A stretch of DNA of 64,000 nt from Streptomyces dangxiongensis. Lineage in GTDB: Bacteria; Actinomycetota; Actinomycetes; Streptomycetales; Streptomycetaceae. Shown here in pieces: positions 34,864-44,250 of this stretch (its first letter is position 1; every line of letters starts with the position of its first letter). The DNA lies in NCBI RefSeq assembly GCF_003675325.1, contig NZ_CP033073.1, positions 1,674,001 through 1,738,000 on the forward strand, in the 5' to 3' direction. Both the position numbers and the translations under genes were made by a program. The notes below the pieces were generated by a model. That model saw only the letters and a program-made list of their open reading frames with translations, ran no database searches and had not been told where the DNA came from.

Positions 34864-37233
34864 ATGACTTCTGCGCGCCCCGGTCCGCAGGTGCCCACGG
34901 CCACCTACCGGCTCCAGCTCCAGCCCGCGTTCCCGTTCACGGCCGCCGCGGCGGCCGTCCCCTATCTCGCGTCGCTCGGCGTCTCGCATCTGCATCTGTC
35001 CCCGGTCCTGGAGGCCGTCCCCGGCTCGGCGCACGGCTACGACGTGGTGGACCACACGCGCGTGCGCGAGGAACTGGGCGGCGAGGACGGCCTGCGCGCC
35101 CTGGCGTACACCGCGCGGGAGTACGGCCTCGGCCTGGTGGCGGACATCGTGCCGAACCACATGGCGATGTCCCCCCGGCACAATCACGCCCTGTGGGAGG
35201 TGCTGCGCGAAGGCACCGGCTCCCCGTACGCGCGCTGGTTCGACATCGACTGGCAGGCGCAGGGCGGCCGGGTGCTGCTGCCCGTGCTCGGGGGCCCGGT
35301 CGGCGCGGAACTCGAACACCTGCGGGTCGACGGTGACGTGCTGCGCTACCACGGCCACGCCTTCCCGCTCCGCCCCGGCACCGCGCACCTGCCGCTGCCG
35401 CAGTTGCTGGACGCCCAGTGGTACCGCCCGGTGTGGTGGCGGCTGGCCCGCACCGAACTGAACTACCGGCGCTTCTTCAGCATCTCGGAGCTGATCGGGC
35501 TGCGGGTGGAGGACCCCGAGGTGTTCGACGCCACCCACGCCAAGATCCTCCAGCTACTGGCGGAGGGCGTGCTCGACGGGCTGCGCGTCGACCACCCCGA
35601 CGGGCTCGCCGACCCCGACGGCTACCTCGCGCGGCTGCACGAGGCGACCGGCGGGCGCTGGACGGTCGTGGAGAAGATCCTGGCCGACGGTGAGCACCTG
35701 CCGGCCGCCTGGCCCGTCGCGGGCACCACGGGCTACGACGCCCTGCGCCACGTCGACGGCCTGTTCACCGACCGCACCGGGGCGTACGGACTCCTGGGCC
35801 GCTACCGGGCCTTCGCGGCGCCGCAGACGGACCGGGGCGGCAACTGGGAGGCCACGGCCCGGCGGGCCGCCTACAAGGTGCTCACGCACGAACTGGCCAC
35901 CGAGACCGACCGGCTGACCCGGGTCGCCACCCGGCTGTGCGCCACGTCGCCCGACCTGTCGCTGCGCGACCGGGCGCCCTGGGCGCTGCGCACGGCCGTG
36001 GAGGAGCTGCTGGTCCGGCTGCGGGTCTACCGGCCCTACGCCTCCGGTGACGCCGCCGCCGTCGTCACCGAGGAGGCCGCCGAGGAGGCCCGGCTGGCCT
36101 TCGTGGTGCCGGAGGAGGCCGAGGCCGTCGGCATCGTGCGCCGGCTGCTGGTGGAGCCGCCCGGCGACCCGTCGGCGCCGGACCACGCCGACCGGGTGGA
36201 GTTCCGCACCCGGTTCGCGCAGACCGCGTCGGCGCTGCGCGCCAAGTCGGTGGAGGACACCGCCTTCTACCGCTTCGTGCCGCTGCTGTCGGCGACCGAG
36301 GTGGGCGGCGACCCGGGCAGCCCGGGTGTGTCGCCGGAGGACTTCCACGCGTACTGCGCGCGCGTGCAGCGCGACTGGCCGCTCACCGGCACGGTCGTCA
36401 CCACGCACGACACCAAGCGCAGCGCCGACGTGCGCGCGGCGCTGGCCGTGCTCACCGAGTGCCCGGACCGCTGGGCGGAGCTGCTCGCCGAGGTGACCCG
36501 GGCCGAGGAGGGGGTGCCGGACGGGCAGCTCGCCTGGGCCGCCTGGCAGACGGTGTTCGGGCTGGGACCGGCCGAGGAGGAGCGGGTCCGGGAGGCGCTG
36601 CTGAAGCACGTGCGCGAGGCGGGCATGTACACGAGCTGGACGGAGCAGGAGCCGCCGTACGAGGAGGCGGTGACCGCCTTCCTGGCCGCGGGGCCGTGCG
36701 GGCCGCCCGGCGAGCGCGTGGCCGCGTTCCGCAAGGCGCTGGAGCCGCATGTGCGGGCCAACGTCCTCGGCACCGCGCTGGTCCACCTGACGATGCCGGG
36801 CGTGCCGGACGTGTACCAGGGCACGGAGGGCGAGTACCGGGCGCTGGTGGACCCGGACAACCGGCGGCCCGTGGCGTTCCCGCCGGAGGGACCCGGCGAG
36901 AAGGACGCGCTGACCGCGGCGGCGCTGCGGCTGCGCGCCCGGCGGCCCGGCGCGTTCGGCGCGGGCGCGTCGTACGAGCCGCTGGCCGCCGAGGGTCCGG
37001 CGGCCGGGCACTGCCTGGCGTTCGCGCGCTCCGGCGAGGTGGTCACGGCGGTGACCCGGCTGTCGCTGCGGCTCGCGGAGGCGGGCGGCTGGGGGGACAC
37101 GCGGCTGGCGCTGCCGCCGGGGCGCTGGGCGGACGTCCTCGCTCCGGGACGGGAGTTCACCGGCCACGCGCGCGTGGCGGACCTCTTCGACCGGTCGCCG
37201 GTGGTGCTGCTGGAGCGGGCCGGGGAGGACTGA
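34864..37233 (+). CDS. treY: Maltooligosyltrehalose synthase
   Basis: A 789-residue GH13 enzyme that turns the reducing-end alpha-1,4 bond of maltodextrins into a trehalose-type alpha,alpha-1,1 bond. Signatures: VPTATYRLQLQPAFPFTAAA at the N-terminus, GSAHGYDVVDHTRVREELGG, VADIVPNHMA, DGLRVDHPDGLADP (nucleophile Asp), VVEKILADGE (acid Glu) and TTHDTKRSADVRAAL (Asp). Length fits actinobacterial TreY. ATG 34864 closely follows TAGGTT and has no clear ribosome binding site. Its partner treZ is 5.3 kb downstream, so they are not one operon. Confidence 0.95.
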   Translation: MTSARPGPQVPTATYRLQLQPAFPFTAAAAAVPYLASLGVSHLHLSPVLEAVPGSAHGYDVVDHTRVREELGGEDGLRALAYTAREYGLGLVADIVPNHMAMSPRHNHALWEVLREGTGSPYARWFDIDWQAQGGRVLLPVLGGPVGAELEHLRVDGDVLRYHGHAFPLRPGTAHLPLPQLLDAQWYRPVWWRLARTELNYRRFFSISELIGLRVEDPEVFDATHAKILQLLAEGVLDGLRVDHPDGLADPDGYLARLHEATGGRWTVVEKILADGEHLPAAWPVAGTTGYDALRHVDGLFTDRTGAYGLLGRYRAFAAPQTDRGGNWEATARRAAYKVLTHELATETDRLTRVATRLCATSPDLSLRDRAPWALRTAVEELLVRLRVYRPYASGDAAAVVTEEAAEEARLAFVVPEEAEAVGIVRRLLVEPPGDPSAPDHADRVEFRTRFAQTASALRAKSVEDTAFYRFVPLLSATEVGGDPGSPGVSPEDFHAYCARVQRDWPLTGTVVTTHDTKRSADVRAALAVLTECPDRWAELLAEVTRAEEGVPDGQLAWAAWQTVFGLGPAEEERVREALLKHVREAGMYTSWTEQEPPYEEAVTAFLAAGPCGPPGERVAAFRKALEPHVRANVLGTALVHLTMPGVPDVYQGTEGEYRALVDPDNRRPVAFPPEGPGEKDALTAAALRLRARRPGAFGAGASYEPLAAEGPAAGHCLAFARSGEVVTAVTRLSLRLAEAGGWGDTRLALPPGRWADVLAPGREFTGHARVADLFDRSPVVLLERAGED

Positions 37234-37248
37234 GGGAGCGGGGCCGGC

Positions 37249-38184
37249 TCACAGGGCCGGGGCGGCGGGCGCCACGCAGTCCTCGGACGGACCGGTGGCG
37301 CCCGGGGCCGGCCAGGTGTCGCGCAGGAGGTCCACGAAGGCCGCGGCGGCCCCGGTGGGCGGCACGCGCGCGTAGACGGTCACGGGGCGCTTCCAGGCCC
37401 GTTCCGGGCTGAGAACCACGCAGTCCTCGCCGACGGCACCGCGCACCAGGTGGGCGGGCGCGGTGCACACCCCGACGCCGGCGGCGGCCATGCGCACGGC
37501 CGTGGAGGTGTGCTCCGTCCACACCGCGGTCCGGGGCCGGAACCCGGCCTGTCCGCAGACCCGGTCAAGGAAGCGTTCGCCGTGCACGACCGGTTCCATG
37601 GCACAGCGGATCCAGGGGCGGTCGGCGAGTTCCGGCAGCGTGACCGTCGTACGGCCGGCGAACCGGTCGTCGAAGGGTACGACGAGGACGATCTCCTCCT
37701 CCCCGACGGGGATCACGGTGCCGGGCCGGCCGGCGGGCTCGGGGCCGACCGCGAGGTCGGCGGTGCCGCGCTGCACGGCCTCCTCCAGGGCGTCGGCGGT
37801 GGCGTACTCGTGCAGGAGCAGCAGGACGCGCGGGTGGGCCGCGGTCCAGCGGGCGAAGACGTCGGGCAGGCCGCCGACCGCGAGGGAGTGCAGGGTCGCG
37901 ACGTGCAGTTCGCCGCCCTCGGCGCCGGCGGTGGCGCGGGCCGCGCGGCGTGCCCGGGCGGCGCTGCGGACGGCGAGTTCGGCGTGCGGCAGGAAGGCGC
38001 GCCCCATCGGGGTGAGGCGCACGCCCCGCGACAGGCGCTCCAGCAGTGGGCCGCCGACCGACTTCTCCAGCGCCTTGAGCTGGTGCGAGAGCGCGGGCTG
38101 GGTGACGTGCAGGGCGTCCGCCGCGCGGGTGAAGGACGCCTCCTGGACGACCGTCAGGAAGTACTCCATCTGCCGCAGGCTCAA
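37249..38184 (-). CDS. LysR-family transcriptional regulator
   Basis: A 311-residue regulator from TTG 38184, seven bases after GGAGGG. The N-terminal winged HTH starts immediately: LSLRQMEYFLTVVQEASFTR, then AADALHVTQPALSHQLKALE. The effector domain follows (LHVATLHSLAVGGLPDVFAR, IVLVVPFDDRFAG). It is divergent from the dihydrolipoamide dehydrogenase-like gene with an 88-base shared promoter region, the normal layout for control of the neighbour. The effector is unknown. It converges on treY with a 15-base gap. Confidence 0.88.
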   Translation of the reverse strand: MSLRQMEYFLTVVQEASFTRAADALHVTQPALSHQLKALEKSVGGPLLERLSRGVRLTPMGRAFLPHAELAVRSAARARRAARATAGAEGGELHVATLHSLAVGGLPDVFARWTAAHPRVLLLLHEYATADALEEAVQRGTADLAVGPEPAGRPGTVIPVGEEEIVLVVPFDDRFAGRTTVTLPELADRPWIRCAMEPVVHGERFLDRVCGQAGFRPRTAVWTEHTSTAVRMAAAGVGVCTAPAHLVRGAVGEDCVVLSPERAWKRPVTVYARVPPTGAAAAFVDLLRDTWPAPGATGPSEDCVAPAAPAL

Positions 38185-38272
38185 CGTCCCGCCCTCCCAT
38201 GACGATCGTGCATGGATCCCACAACAACATTGCCTTGGACGCATGACAAGGGGTGGACGGAGGGTGGATGCC

Positions 38273-39790
38273 ATGACCATCAACACATCCGACGTGATCG
38301 TCATCGGTGGCGGCACGGGCGGCTACAGCACCGCTCTGCGCGCCGCCGCTCTCGGGCTGGACGTCGTCCTCGTCGAACGCGACAAGGTCGGCGGAACGTG
38401 CCTGCACCGGGGCTGCATCCCGAGCAAGGCGATGCTGCATGCCGCCGAGCTGGTCGACGGGATCACCGAGGCACGTGAGCGCTGGGGCGTGCGGGCCACG
38501 GTGGACTCCGTCGACTGGCCGGCCCTCGTGGCCACGCGGGACGACATCGTGGCGCGCAACCACAAGGGCGTGGAGGCGCATCTCGCGCACGCCGGTGTGC
38601 GGGTCGTGCGGGGCAGCGCACGGCTGACGGGGACGCGCACCGTGCGCGTGGAGGACGTGCCGGGTACGGAGGGCGCCCAGGGGGTGCCGGGCGTGCGCAC
38701 GGATGCCGCGCCGGGCGCACGGGACGATCCCGCGCCCCGCGCGCACGACCTCACCGCCCCTCGTACCCGCGACCTCGTCGCGCGCCGCGCCGTCGTCCTG
38801 GCGACCGGGTCGCGCCCGCGCACGCTCCCGGGGCCGGCGCCGGACGGGCGGCGCGTGGTGACCAGCGACGACGCGCTGTTCGCGCCGGGACTCCCGGCGT
38901 CCGTCCTGGTGCTCGGCGGCGGCGCGATCGGCGTGGAGTACGCCTCCTTCCACCGCTCCATGGGCGCCGAGGTCACCCTCGTGGAGGCCGCCGACCGGAT
39001 CGTGCCGCTGGAGGACGCCGACGTGAGCCGGTATCTGACGCGGGGTCTGAAGAAGCGCGGGGTCGATGTCCGGGCGGGAGCGCGACTGCTGGACGCGGAG
39101 CTGCTGGAGAACGGCGTGCGCGCGCGCCTGCGGGACGCGCGGGGCGAGATCCGGACGGTGGAGGCGGAGCGGCTGCTGGTGGCCGTCGGCCGGGCCCCGG
39201 TCACCGAGGGACTGGGCCTGGAGGCGGCCGGGCTGACGACGGACGAGCGGGGGTTCGTCGTACCGGCGGACTGGAGCCGGCTGGAGACGGCCGTGCCCGG
39301 CATCCACGTGGTCGGCGACCTGCTGCCGCCGCCCTCGCCGGGCCTCGCCCACGCCTCGTTCGCGGAGGGCCTGCTGGTGGCCGAGACGCTGGCGGGACTG
39401 CCGTCGGCGCCGGTCGACTACGCGGCCGTGCCCCGGGTGACGTACTCCTCGCCGCAGACCGCCGCGGTGGGGCTCGGCGAGGCCGAGGCACGCGTGCGCG
39501 GGCACGACGTGTGCGTGAACACCATGCCGCTGACCGCCGTGGCCAAGGGGATGGTGCACGGGCAGGGCGGGATGGTGAAGGTCGTGGCGGAGGCCGGTGG
39601 CGGGCGGGTGCTCGGCGTGCATCTGGTCGGCCCGCACGTGTCGGAGATGATCGCCGAGAGCCAGTTGATCGTCGGCTGGGACGCCGAGCCCGCGGACGTG
39701 GCCCGGCATGTGCACGCGCATCCCACGCTGTCGGAGGCGGTGGGCGAGGTGTTCCTGACGCTCGCGGGACGCGGCCTGCACCAGCAGTGA
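38273..39790 (+). CDS. lpdA: Dihydrolipoamide dehydrogenase-like flavoprotein
   Basis: A 505-residue FAD/NAD disulphide oxidoreductase. FAD motif IVIGGGTGGYSTALRAA, redox pair GGTCLHRGCIPSK (Cys43, Cys48), NAD motif VLVLGGGAIGVEYAS, and the C-terminal active-site HAHPTLSEAVGEV. ATG 38273 has GGAGGG eight bases before it. Oddly, residues about 129-168 are an Ala/Pro/Arg/Asp-rich insertion (PGARDDPAPRAHDLTAPRTR) not found in usual Lpd. No 2-oxoacid dehydrogenase subunits are adjacent, so its partner complex is elsewhere, or it serves another disulphide. It is divergent from the LysR gene. Confidence 0.88.
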   Translation: MTINTSDVIVIGGGTGGYSTALRAAALGLDVVLVERDKVGGTCLHRGCIPSKAMLHAAELVDGITEARERWGVRATVDSVDWPALVATRDDIVARNHKGVEAHLAHAGVRVVRGSARLTGTRTVRVEDVPGTEGAQGVPGVRTDAAPGARDDPAPRAHDLTAPRTRDLVARRAVVLATGSRPRTLPGPAPDGRRVVTSDDALFAPGLPASVLVLGGGAIGVEYASFHRSMGAEVTLVEAADRIVPLEDADVSRYLTRGLKKRGVDVRAGARLLDAELLENGVRARLRDARGEIRTVEAERLLVAVGRAPVTEGLGLEAAGLTTDERGFVVPADWSRLETAVPGIHVVGDLLPPPSPGLAHASFAEGLLVAETLAGLPSAPVDYAAVPRVTYSSPQTAAVGLGEAEARVRGHDVCVNTMPLTAVAKGMVHGQGGMVKVVAEAGGGRVLGVHLVGPHVSEMIAESQLIVGWDAEPADVARHVHAHPTLSEAVGEVFLTLAGRGLHQQ

Positions 39791-39803
39791 GCCCACGGCA
39801 CAC

Positions 39804-39823
39804 GGCGGGGCCGCGGCCCCGCC
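39804..39823 (+). terminator. Palindromic hairpin after the flavoprotein gene
   Basis: GGCGGGGCC GC GGCCCCGCC is a perfect 20-base palindrome, 14 bases after the stop at 39790, and is followed by a second G/C inverted stretch. It is a likely transcription end. Confidence 0.6.
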
Positions 39824-39926
39824 GGGGGATCCCGCCCGGGGGCCGGGGCGTCGCCCGCCGCCTGCTTGACAGTTCACCCCTGCCGTGCGGGACTGAGAGG
39901 GCGAAGCCGGGCGGAACCAGACGGGG

Positions 39927-41177
39927 GTGAGTCTTCTGCCGGAGCTGCGCTATCCCAGCGTTCCCGAACTGGTCGCCTGCGCGCGGACGCTGGCCGCTCG
40001 TGAACCCGGGTTGTGCGCGCTGCGCGAGGTGGGTGTGTCGCGCGCGGGAAGACCCCTGCACCTGCTGTCGGTGGGTCATGCCCGCCGGGCGGTGCTGGTC
40101 GTGGCGGGCGCCCACGCCAACGAGCCGGCGGGCGGTTCCACCCTGCGGGTGCTGGCCGAAAGAGTGCTGTCGGAACGGGAACTGCGGGGGGACACCTCCT
40201 GGCACTTCCTGCTGTGCGCGGACCCGGACGGGGCGAGCCTGCACGTGACCCCGGCGCCGCGCAGCCTGCTCGACTACCACCTCGGGTTCTACCGGCCGAC
40301 GGGCGCGGAGCAGCCGGAGTGGTCGCCGTCGGTGCTGCCCCCGGACCGGCTGCCGCCGGAGACGCGGACGCTGACCGGGGTCATCGACGAACTGCGCCCG
40401 TATCTCCAGGTGACGCTGCACGGCACCGATCTGGGCGGTAGCTGGGTGCAGCTCACGAAGGACGTGCCGGGGCTGGCCGAGCCGTTCGCCAAATCCGCGG
40501 CGGAGCTGCGCATTCCGGTGGAGACCGGGGCCTCGGACGCGGCGCTCTGGCCGGCCTCCGGTCCCGGGGTGCATGTGATGCCCGGCCCGGAGACGGGCGT
40601 GGCCTACCCGAGCATGCCGGACGACGCCCGGCACAGCACCTGGTACCACGCGCACCGGTACGGCGGTCTGACGGCCGTCGTGGAGGTGCCGATGTGGGCC
40701 AGCGACCTGGTGGACGACCCGGCACCGCACCCGGCACCGGCCGCGGCCATACAGCGCCTGGCGGCACGGCTGCTGCGGGACGCACGGGAGGTGGAGCGCG
40801 TCCTCGCCGAGGCACTGCCCCGGCTGGACGGCCGGGACGGGCCGCTGCTGCGGGCCGCGCGGTGGGCGCTGGAGCTGGCACCGGGCCTGGCCGAGGACTG
40901 GGTCCACACGCCGCCGGCCGGCACCACGATGGCGTACGTCGGCAGTGTGGACGCCTTCGGGCGACGGCTGCCGTTGCGGGCGGCGTCGATGCTGCTCCGG
41001 GTGCTGCGGGAGGCGGACGACCGGGCGGCGCCCCGGCTGCAGGGGCTGGTCGCGACCTGGTGCGACGCCTTCGCGGAGCGTTTCGGGGCCCGCTGGGTGC
41101 CGTTGGAGCACCAGGTGGAGCACCAGTCGCGGACGGTGCTGGTGGCGGCGCAGCAGGCGCGTGACCGGGTGGCGTGA
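39927..41177 (+). CDS. M14-family zinc carboxypeptidase-like protein
   Basis: A 416-residue protein with M14 metallopeptidase features: the HxxE zinc pair in VAGAHANEPAGGS, a likely third ligand or substrate-binding His in LQVTLHGTDLGG, and a Glu in TAVVEVPMWAS where the catalytic Glu sits. There is no signal peptide, so it is cytosolic; members of this group may act on peptides or peptidoglycan fragments. GTG 39927 lies after ACGGGG. The C-terminal 150 residues are helical and Ala/Leu-rich. It is alone between the flavoprotein gene and a convergent inhibitor gene. Confidence 0.8.
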   Translation: MSLLPELRYPSVPELVACARTLAAREPGLCALREVGVSRAGRPLHLLSVGHARRAVLVVAGAHANEPAGGSTLRVLAERVLSERELRGDTSWHFLLCADPDGASLHVTPAPRSLLDYHLGFYRPTGAEQPEWSPSVLPPDRLPPETRTLTGVIDELRPYLQVTLHGTDLGGSWVQLTKDVPGLAEPFAKSAAELRIPVETGASDAALWPASGPGVHVMPGPETGVAYPSMPDDARHSTWYHAHRYGGLTAVVEVPMWASDLVDDPAPHPAPAAAIQRLAARLLRDAREVERVLAEALPRLDGRDGPLLRAARWALELAPGLAEDWVHTPPAGTTMAYVGSVDAFGRRLPLRAASMLLRVLREADDRAAPRLQGLVATWCDAFAERFGARWVPLEHQVEHQSRTVLVAAQQARDRVA

Positions 41178-41217
41178 GCCGGTGCCGGCCCACGCCCGCC
41201 CGGTCACCGCGGGCCGG

Positions 41218-41631
41218 TCAGCCGTCCAGGGCGAAGACGGACCCGGTCCGCGCGTTCATCACGCACACACTGGTGTACGTCTGCTGGAAGTCGACCGCCC
41301 GGCCGTTCCACTGCCCGCGCGCGTGGGTGGTCACCGGGGCGAAGATCATCGGGCAGAACACCTTCTTGGCGGGGATGCGTCCGACGTCGCCGTCGGCGGC
41401 GTCCAGTTCGGCGCACGCGTCGGCCGCGTGGGCGTGCCCCTGGGGCGGGTCGCACAGCAGTACGGCGCTACGCGTGTCGCCGGACCGGGCGTCACCCCTG
41501 GTGACCGTCAGGTGGAGCCAGTTGTCCGGGCGGCTGTCGCGGGAGGCGGCGTGGGCCGGGCCGGCGGTGAGGAGGCCGGCGGCGGCCAGCAGGGCACCGG
41601 CCGCCGCTGCCGCTCTGGTGAGGAAGGTCAT
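41218..41631 (-). CDS. Subtilisin-inhibitor-like (SSI family) secreted protein
   Basis: A 137-residue protein with a 28-residue Sec signal (cleavage near GPAHA). The mature part has four Cys (60, 73, 93, 123), matching the two SSI disulphides, and the reactive loop VFCPMIFAPV with Met95-Ile96 at P1-P1', close to CPM-V of classical SSI. SAVLLCDPPQGHAHAADACA and TYTSVCVMNARTGSVFAL are family patterns. It should inhibit extracellular serine proteases, as in sporulating Streptomyces. The spacing between reactive loop and last Cys is normal. It stands alone, convergent with the M14 gene. Confidence 0.85.
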   Translation of the reverse strand: MTFLTRAAAAAGALLAAAGLLTAGPAHAASRDSRPDNWLHLTVTRGDARSGDTRSAVLLCDPPQGHAHAADACAELDAADGDVGRIPAKKVFCPMIFAPVTTHARGQWNGRAVDFQQTYTSVCVMNARTGSVFALDG

Positions 41632-41739
41632 GTCCGTCTGATCGGCACGGCGGCCCGTCTTCCGCAGTCCGGCTCACCCGATCGGTGCGGTACGCGCCCC
41701 TCGACGCACCTCAGTTCGAACGCGGCCGGCCAGGACCGC

Positions 41740-42291
41740 TCAGGCCACCGCGAGCCGGAACGCCACCCTGCCGAAGGTGACCTGGTCGCCCTCGCGGACG
41801 ACGACCGACCCGACGAGCCGACGGCCGTTGACGGTGGTGCCGTTGGTGGACCCCAGGTCCCGGAGGATCCACAGCTCGTCCTGGCGGCGGAGTTCGGCGT
41901 GCACGCGCGAGACGGTCTCGTTGTTCAGGCGCAGCCCGTTCGCGGGGTCGCGGCCGATGCGCAGCGGATGGGTGTGCGCCGGGTGCGGCAGCAGCAACTT
42001 GGGCAGCCGCTCGGCCTGCCAGGCCCGGCGCAGCCGGACGGTGAACCCGGAGACGGCCTCCACGGAGCCGAGGACCACGCGGGAGAAGCGGTTCTCCCGG
42101 GGCAGGTCGGCGACGAGCACGGCCAGTTCGTCGGACCGGCGGGCCACGAGCGCCAGTTCCATGCGGCGCACGAACGTGTCGTGCGAGAGCCTGCCCATGG
42201 CGACGCCGTCACGCAGCACCTGGAGCGCCTTGTCGCGCTCCGCGTCGGACGGACGCGCGGGGTAGGTGGAGAACTCGAAGGACGGCGTCAC
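41740..42291 (-). CDS. DUF1707 and FHA domain protein
   Basis: A 183-residue protein. Residues about 12-66 are DUF1707 (RPSDAERDKALQVLRDGVAM, then GRLSHDTFVRRMELALVARR). The C-terminal half is a phosphothreonine-binding FHA domain: HPLRIGRDPANGLRLNNETV, SRVHAEL, LRDLGSTNGTTVNG. It probably reads Ser/Thr kinase signals at the membrane. GTG 42291 is preceded by a good promoter and no ribosome binding site, so it looks leaderless. It is divergent from treZ. Confidence 0.88.
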   Translation of the reverse strand: MTPSFEFSTYPARPSDAERDKALQVLRDGVAMGRLSHDTFVRRMELALVARRSDELAVLVADLPRENRFSRVVLGSVEAVSGFTVRLRRAWQAERLPKLLLPHPAHTHPLRIGRDPANGLRLNNETVSRVHAELRRQDELWILRDLGSTNGTTVNGRRLVGSVVVREGDQVTFGRVAFRLAVA

Positions 42292-42298
42292 GAGGGTG

Positions 42299-42328
42299 AT
42301 TGTCGGGCAGTGGACCCTGGGGTGTCCA
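42299..42328 (-). promoter_or_regulatory. Promoter of the FHA gene (leaderless)
   Basis: On the minus strand TGGACA (42328-42323) and GACAAT (42304-42299) are separated by 18 bases, and the GTG start lies seven bases after GACAAT, so the transcript would begin at the start codon. Confidence 0.6.
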
Positions 42329-42486
42329 GAAGACGTGGGATCGGTGCCGGTGTGCGGGTACTTCCACGACACCCGCCGGGAAACGGAGGATTCGCGGGCG
42401 GACCGGTTGTGCGGAACGGCACGATGGGAACGCGGGAGATCACGGTGGCAGACGCACCGACACAGGTAGACGAAGGGGAGCCGTCC

Positions 42487-44232
42487 GTGCAGTTCGAGGT
42501 GTGGGCACCGCAGGCAGACCGAGTGACGCTCCATTGCGAGGGCGGCACGCGCGCGTTGACGCGCGACCCCGGGCGCGTCGGCTGGTGGGCGGGGGAGGCG
42601 GAGGCCGGGGACGGGGCACGGTACGGCTTCGCGCTGGACGACGGTCCCGTGCTGCCGGATCCGCGTTCGCGCCGCCAGCCCGACGGCCCGGACGGGCTGA
42701 GCGCGGTCGTGGACCACGGGCGGTACACGTGGCGGAGCGAGTGGGCGGGGCGCGGGCTGCCGGGTGCGGTCCTGTACGAGCTGCACGTGGGCACGTACAC
42801 CCGCGAGGGCACGCTGGACGCCGCCGCCGAGCAACTGGAGCACCTGGCGGGGCTCGGCGTGACCCACGTGGAGTTGATGCCCCTCTGCCCGTTCCCGGGG
42901 CGGCACGGCTGGGGGTACGAGGGGGTGTCGCTGTGGGCGGTGCACGAGCCGTACGGCGGCCCCGAGGCCCTGAAACGCTTCGTCGACCGCGCGCACGCCC
43001 TCGGACTGGGCGTCGTCCTGGACGTCGTGCACAACCACCTGGGCCCGTCGGGCAACTATCTGCCGCTGTTCGGGCCGTACTTCACGGACACGCACACCAC
43101 GCCGTGGGGTTCGGCCGTGAACCTGGACGCGCCCGGCTCGGACGAGGTGCGCGCCTTCCTCCTGGGCAGCGCGCTGGCCTGGCTGCGGGACTACCGGCTC
43201 GACGGGCTGCGGCTGGACGCCGTGCACGCGCTGTACGACACGCGCGCGAGCCACTTCCTCGAGGAGCTGTCGGCGGCCGTGGACGCTCTCGCCGGGGAAC
43301 TGGGCCGGCCACTGTTCCTGATCGCCGAATCCGACCTGAACAACCCGCGGTTCATCACCCCGCGCACGGAGCACGGCCTCGGCCTGCACGCCCAGTGGAA
43401 CGACGACTTCCACCACGCCCTGCACACCACGCTGACCGGCGAGTCCCAGGGCTACTACGCCGACTTCGCGCGCGAACCGTTCGCCGCGCTCGCCAAGACC
43501 CTCACCGGCGGCTACTTCCACGACGGGACGTACTCCAGCTTCCGGGGCCGCCACCACGGCCGCCCGCTGGACCGCGCGCGCGTGGGCGGCCACCGGCTGC
43601 TCGGCTACAGCCAGACCCACGACCAGGTCGGCAACCGCGCCCAGGGCGACCGGCTCGCCGCCCACCTCTCCCCCGGCCTGCTGGCCTGCGCGGCCACGCT
43701 CACGCTGACCGCGCCGTTCACACCGATGCTGTTCATGGGCGAGGAGTGGGCGGCGGGCACGCCCTGGCAGTTCTTCACCGACCACACCGACCCCGAGCTG
43801 GCCGAGGCGGTACGGCGGGGCAGACGGCGGGAGTTCGCCGAGCACGGGTGGGCCGAGGAGGACGTGCCCGACCCGCAGGACCCGGCGACCCGGGAGCGGT
43901 CCTGCCTCGACTGGTCGGAGCCGGCACGCGAGCCGCACGCGCGCGTGCTGGCCTGGTACCGGCAGCTGATCGCCCTGCGCCGCGCACAGCCCGACCTCAC
44001 CGACCCGGATCTCGCCGACACCAAGGTGGCCTACGACACGGAGGCCCGCTGGCTCGCCTTCCGGCGCGGAGACGTACGGGTGGCGGTGAACCTGGGCAAG
44101 GGACCGGCGGCGATCCCGCTGGGCACCGGCCGGGTGGAGGTCCTGGCGGCCTGGGGCCAGGTCGAGGAGCCGGGGCCGGACGGACTGCTCCAGGTGCCCG
44201 GGGAGTCCTGCGTGGTGCTGACACAGCCCTGA
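42487..44232 (+). CDS. treZ: Maltooligosyltrehalose trehalohydrolase
   Basis: A 581-residue GH13 enzyme that releases trehalose from maltooligosyltrehalose made by TreY. N-terminal CBM48-like QFEVWAPQADRVTLHCEGG; barrel motifs DVVHNHLGPSGNYLP, LDGLRLDAVHAL (nucleophile Asp), LFLIAESDLNNPRF (acid Glu) and YSQTHDQVGNRAQGDRL (Asp). I chose GTG 42487 because AAGGGGAG is six bases before it and TreZ proteins begin at QFEVWAP; in-frame ATG 42424 and GTG 42445 (GGGAG upstream) are alternatives giving 21 or 14 more residues. It completes the TreYZ route with treY. Confidence 0.94.
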   Translation: MQFEVWAPQADRVTLHCEGGTRALTRDPGRVGWWAGEAEAGDGARYGFALDDGPVLPDPRSRRQPDGPDGLSAVVDHGRYTWRSEWAGRGLPGAVLYELHVGTYTREGTLDAAAEQLEHLAGLGVTHVELMPLCPFPGRHGWGYEGVSLWAVHEPYGGPEALKRFVDRAHALGLGVVLDVVHNHLGPSGNYLPLFGPYFTDTHTTPWGSAVNLDAPGSDEVRAFLLGSALAWLRDYRLDGLRLDAVHALYDTRASHFLEELSAAVDALAGELGRPLFLIAESDLNNPRFITPRTEHGLGLHAQWNDDFHHALHTTLTGESQGYYADFAREPFAALAKTLTGGYFHDGTYSSFRGRHHGRPLDRARVGGHRLLGYSQTHDQVGNRAQGDRLAAHLSPGLLACAATLTLTAPFTPMLFMGEEWAAGTPWQFFTDHTDPELAEAVRRGRRREFAEHGWAEEDVPDPQDPATRERSCLDWSEPAREPHARVLAWYRQLIALRRAQPDLTDPDLADTKVAYDTEARWLAFRRGDVRVAVNLGKGPAAIPLGTGRVEVLAAWGQVEEPGPDGLLQVPGESCVVLTQP

Positions 44233-44250
44233 GGGGCCCCGGCGGCTCTC

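Noticed and set aside
40945..44232. A 1095-codon open frame running through intergenic DNA into treZ, and a 732-codon frame opposite
   Set aside because: High-GC DNA keeps non-coding frames open. Only the part from about 42487 has family motifs, a ribosome binding site and the right length.
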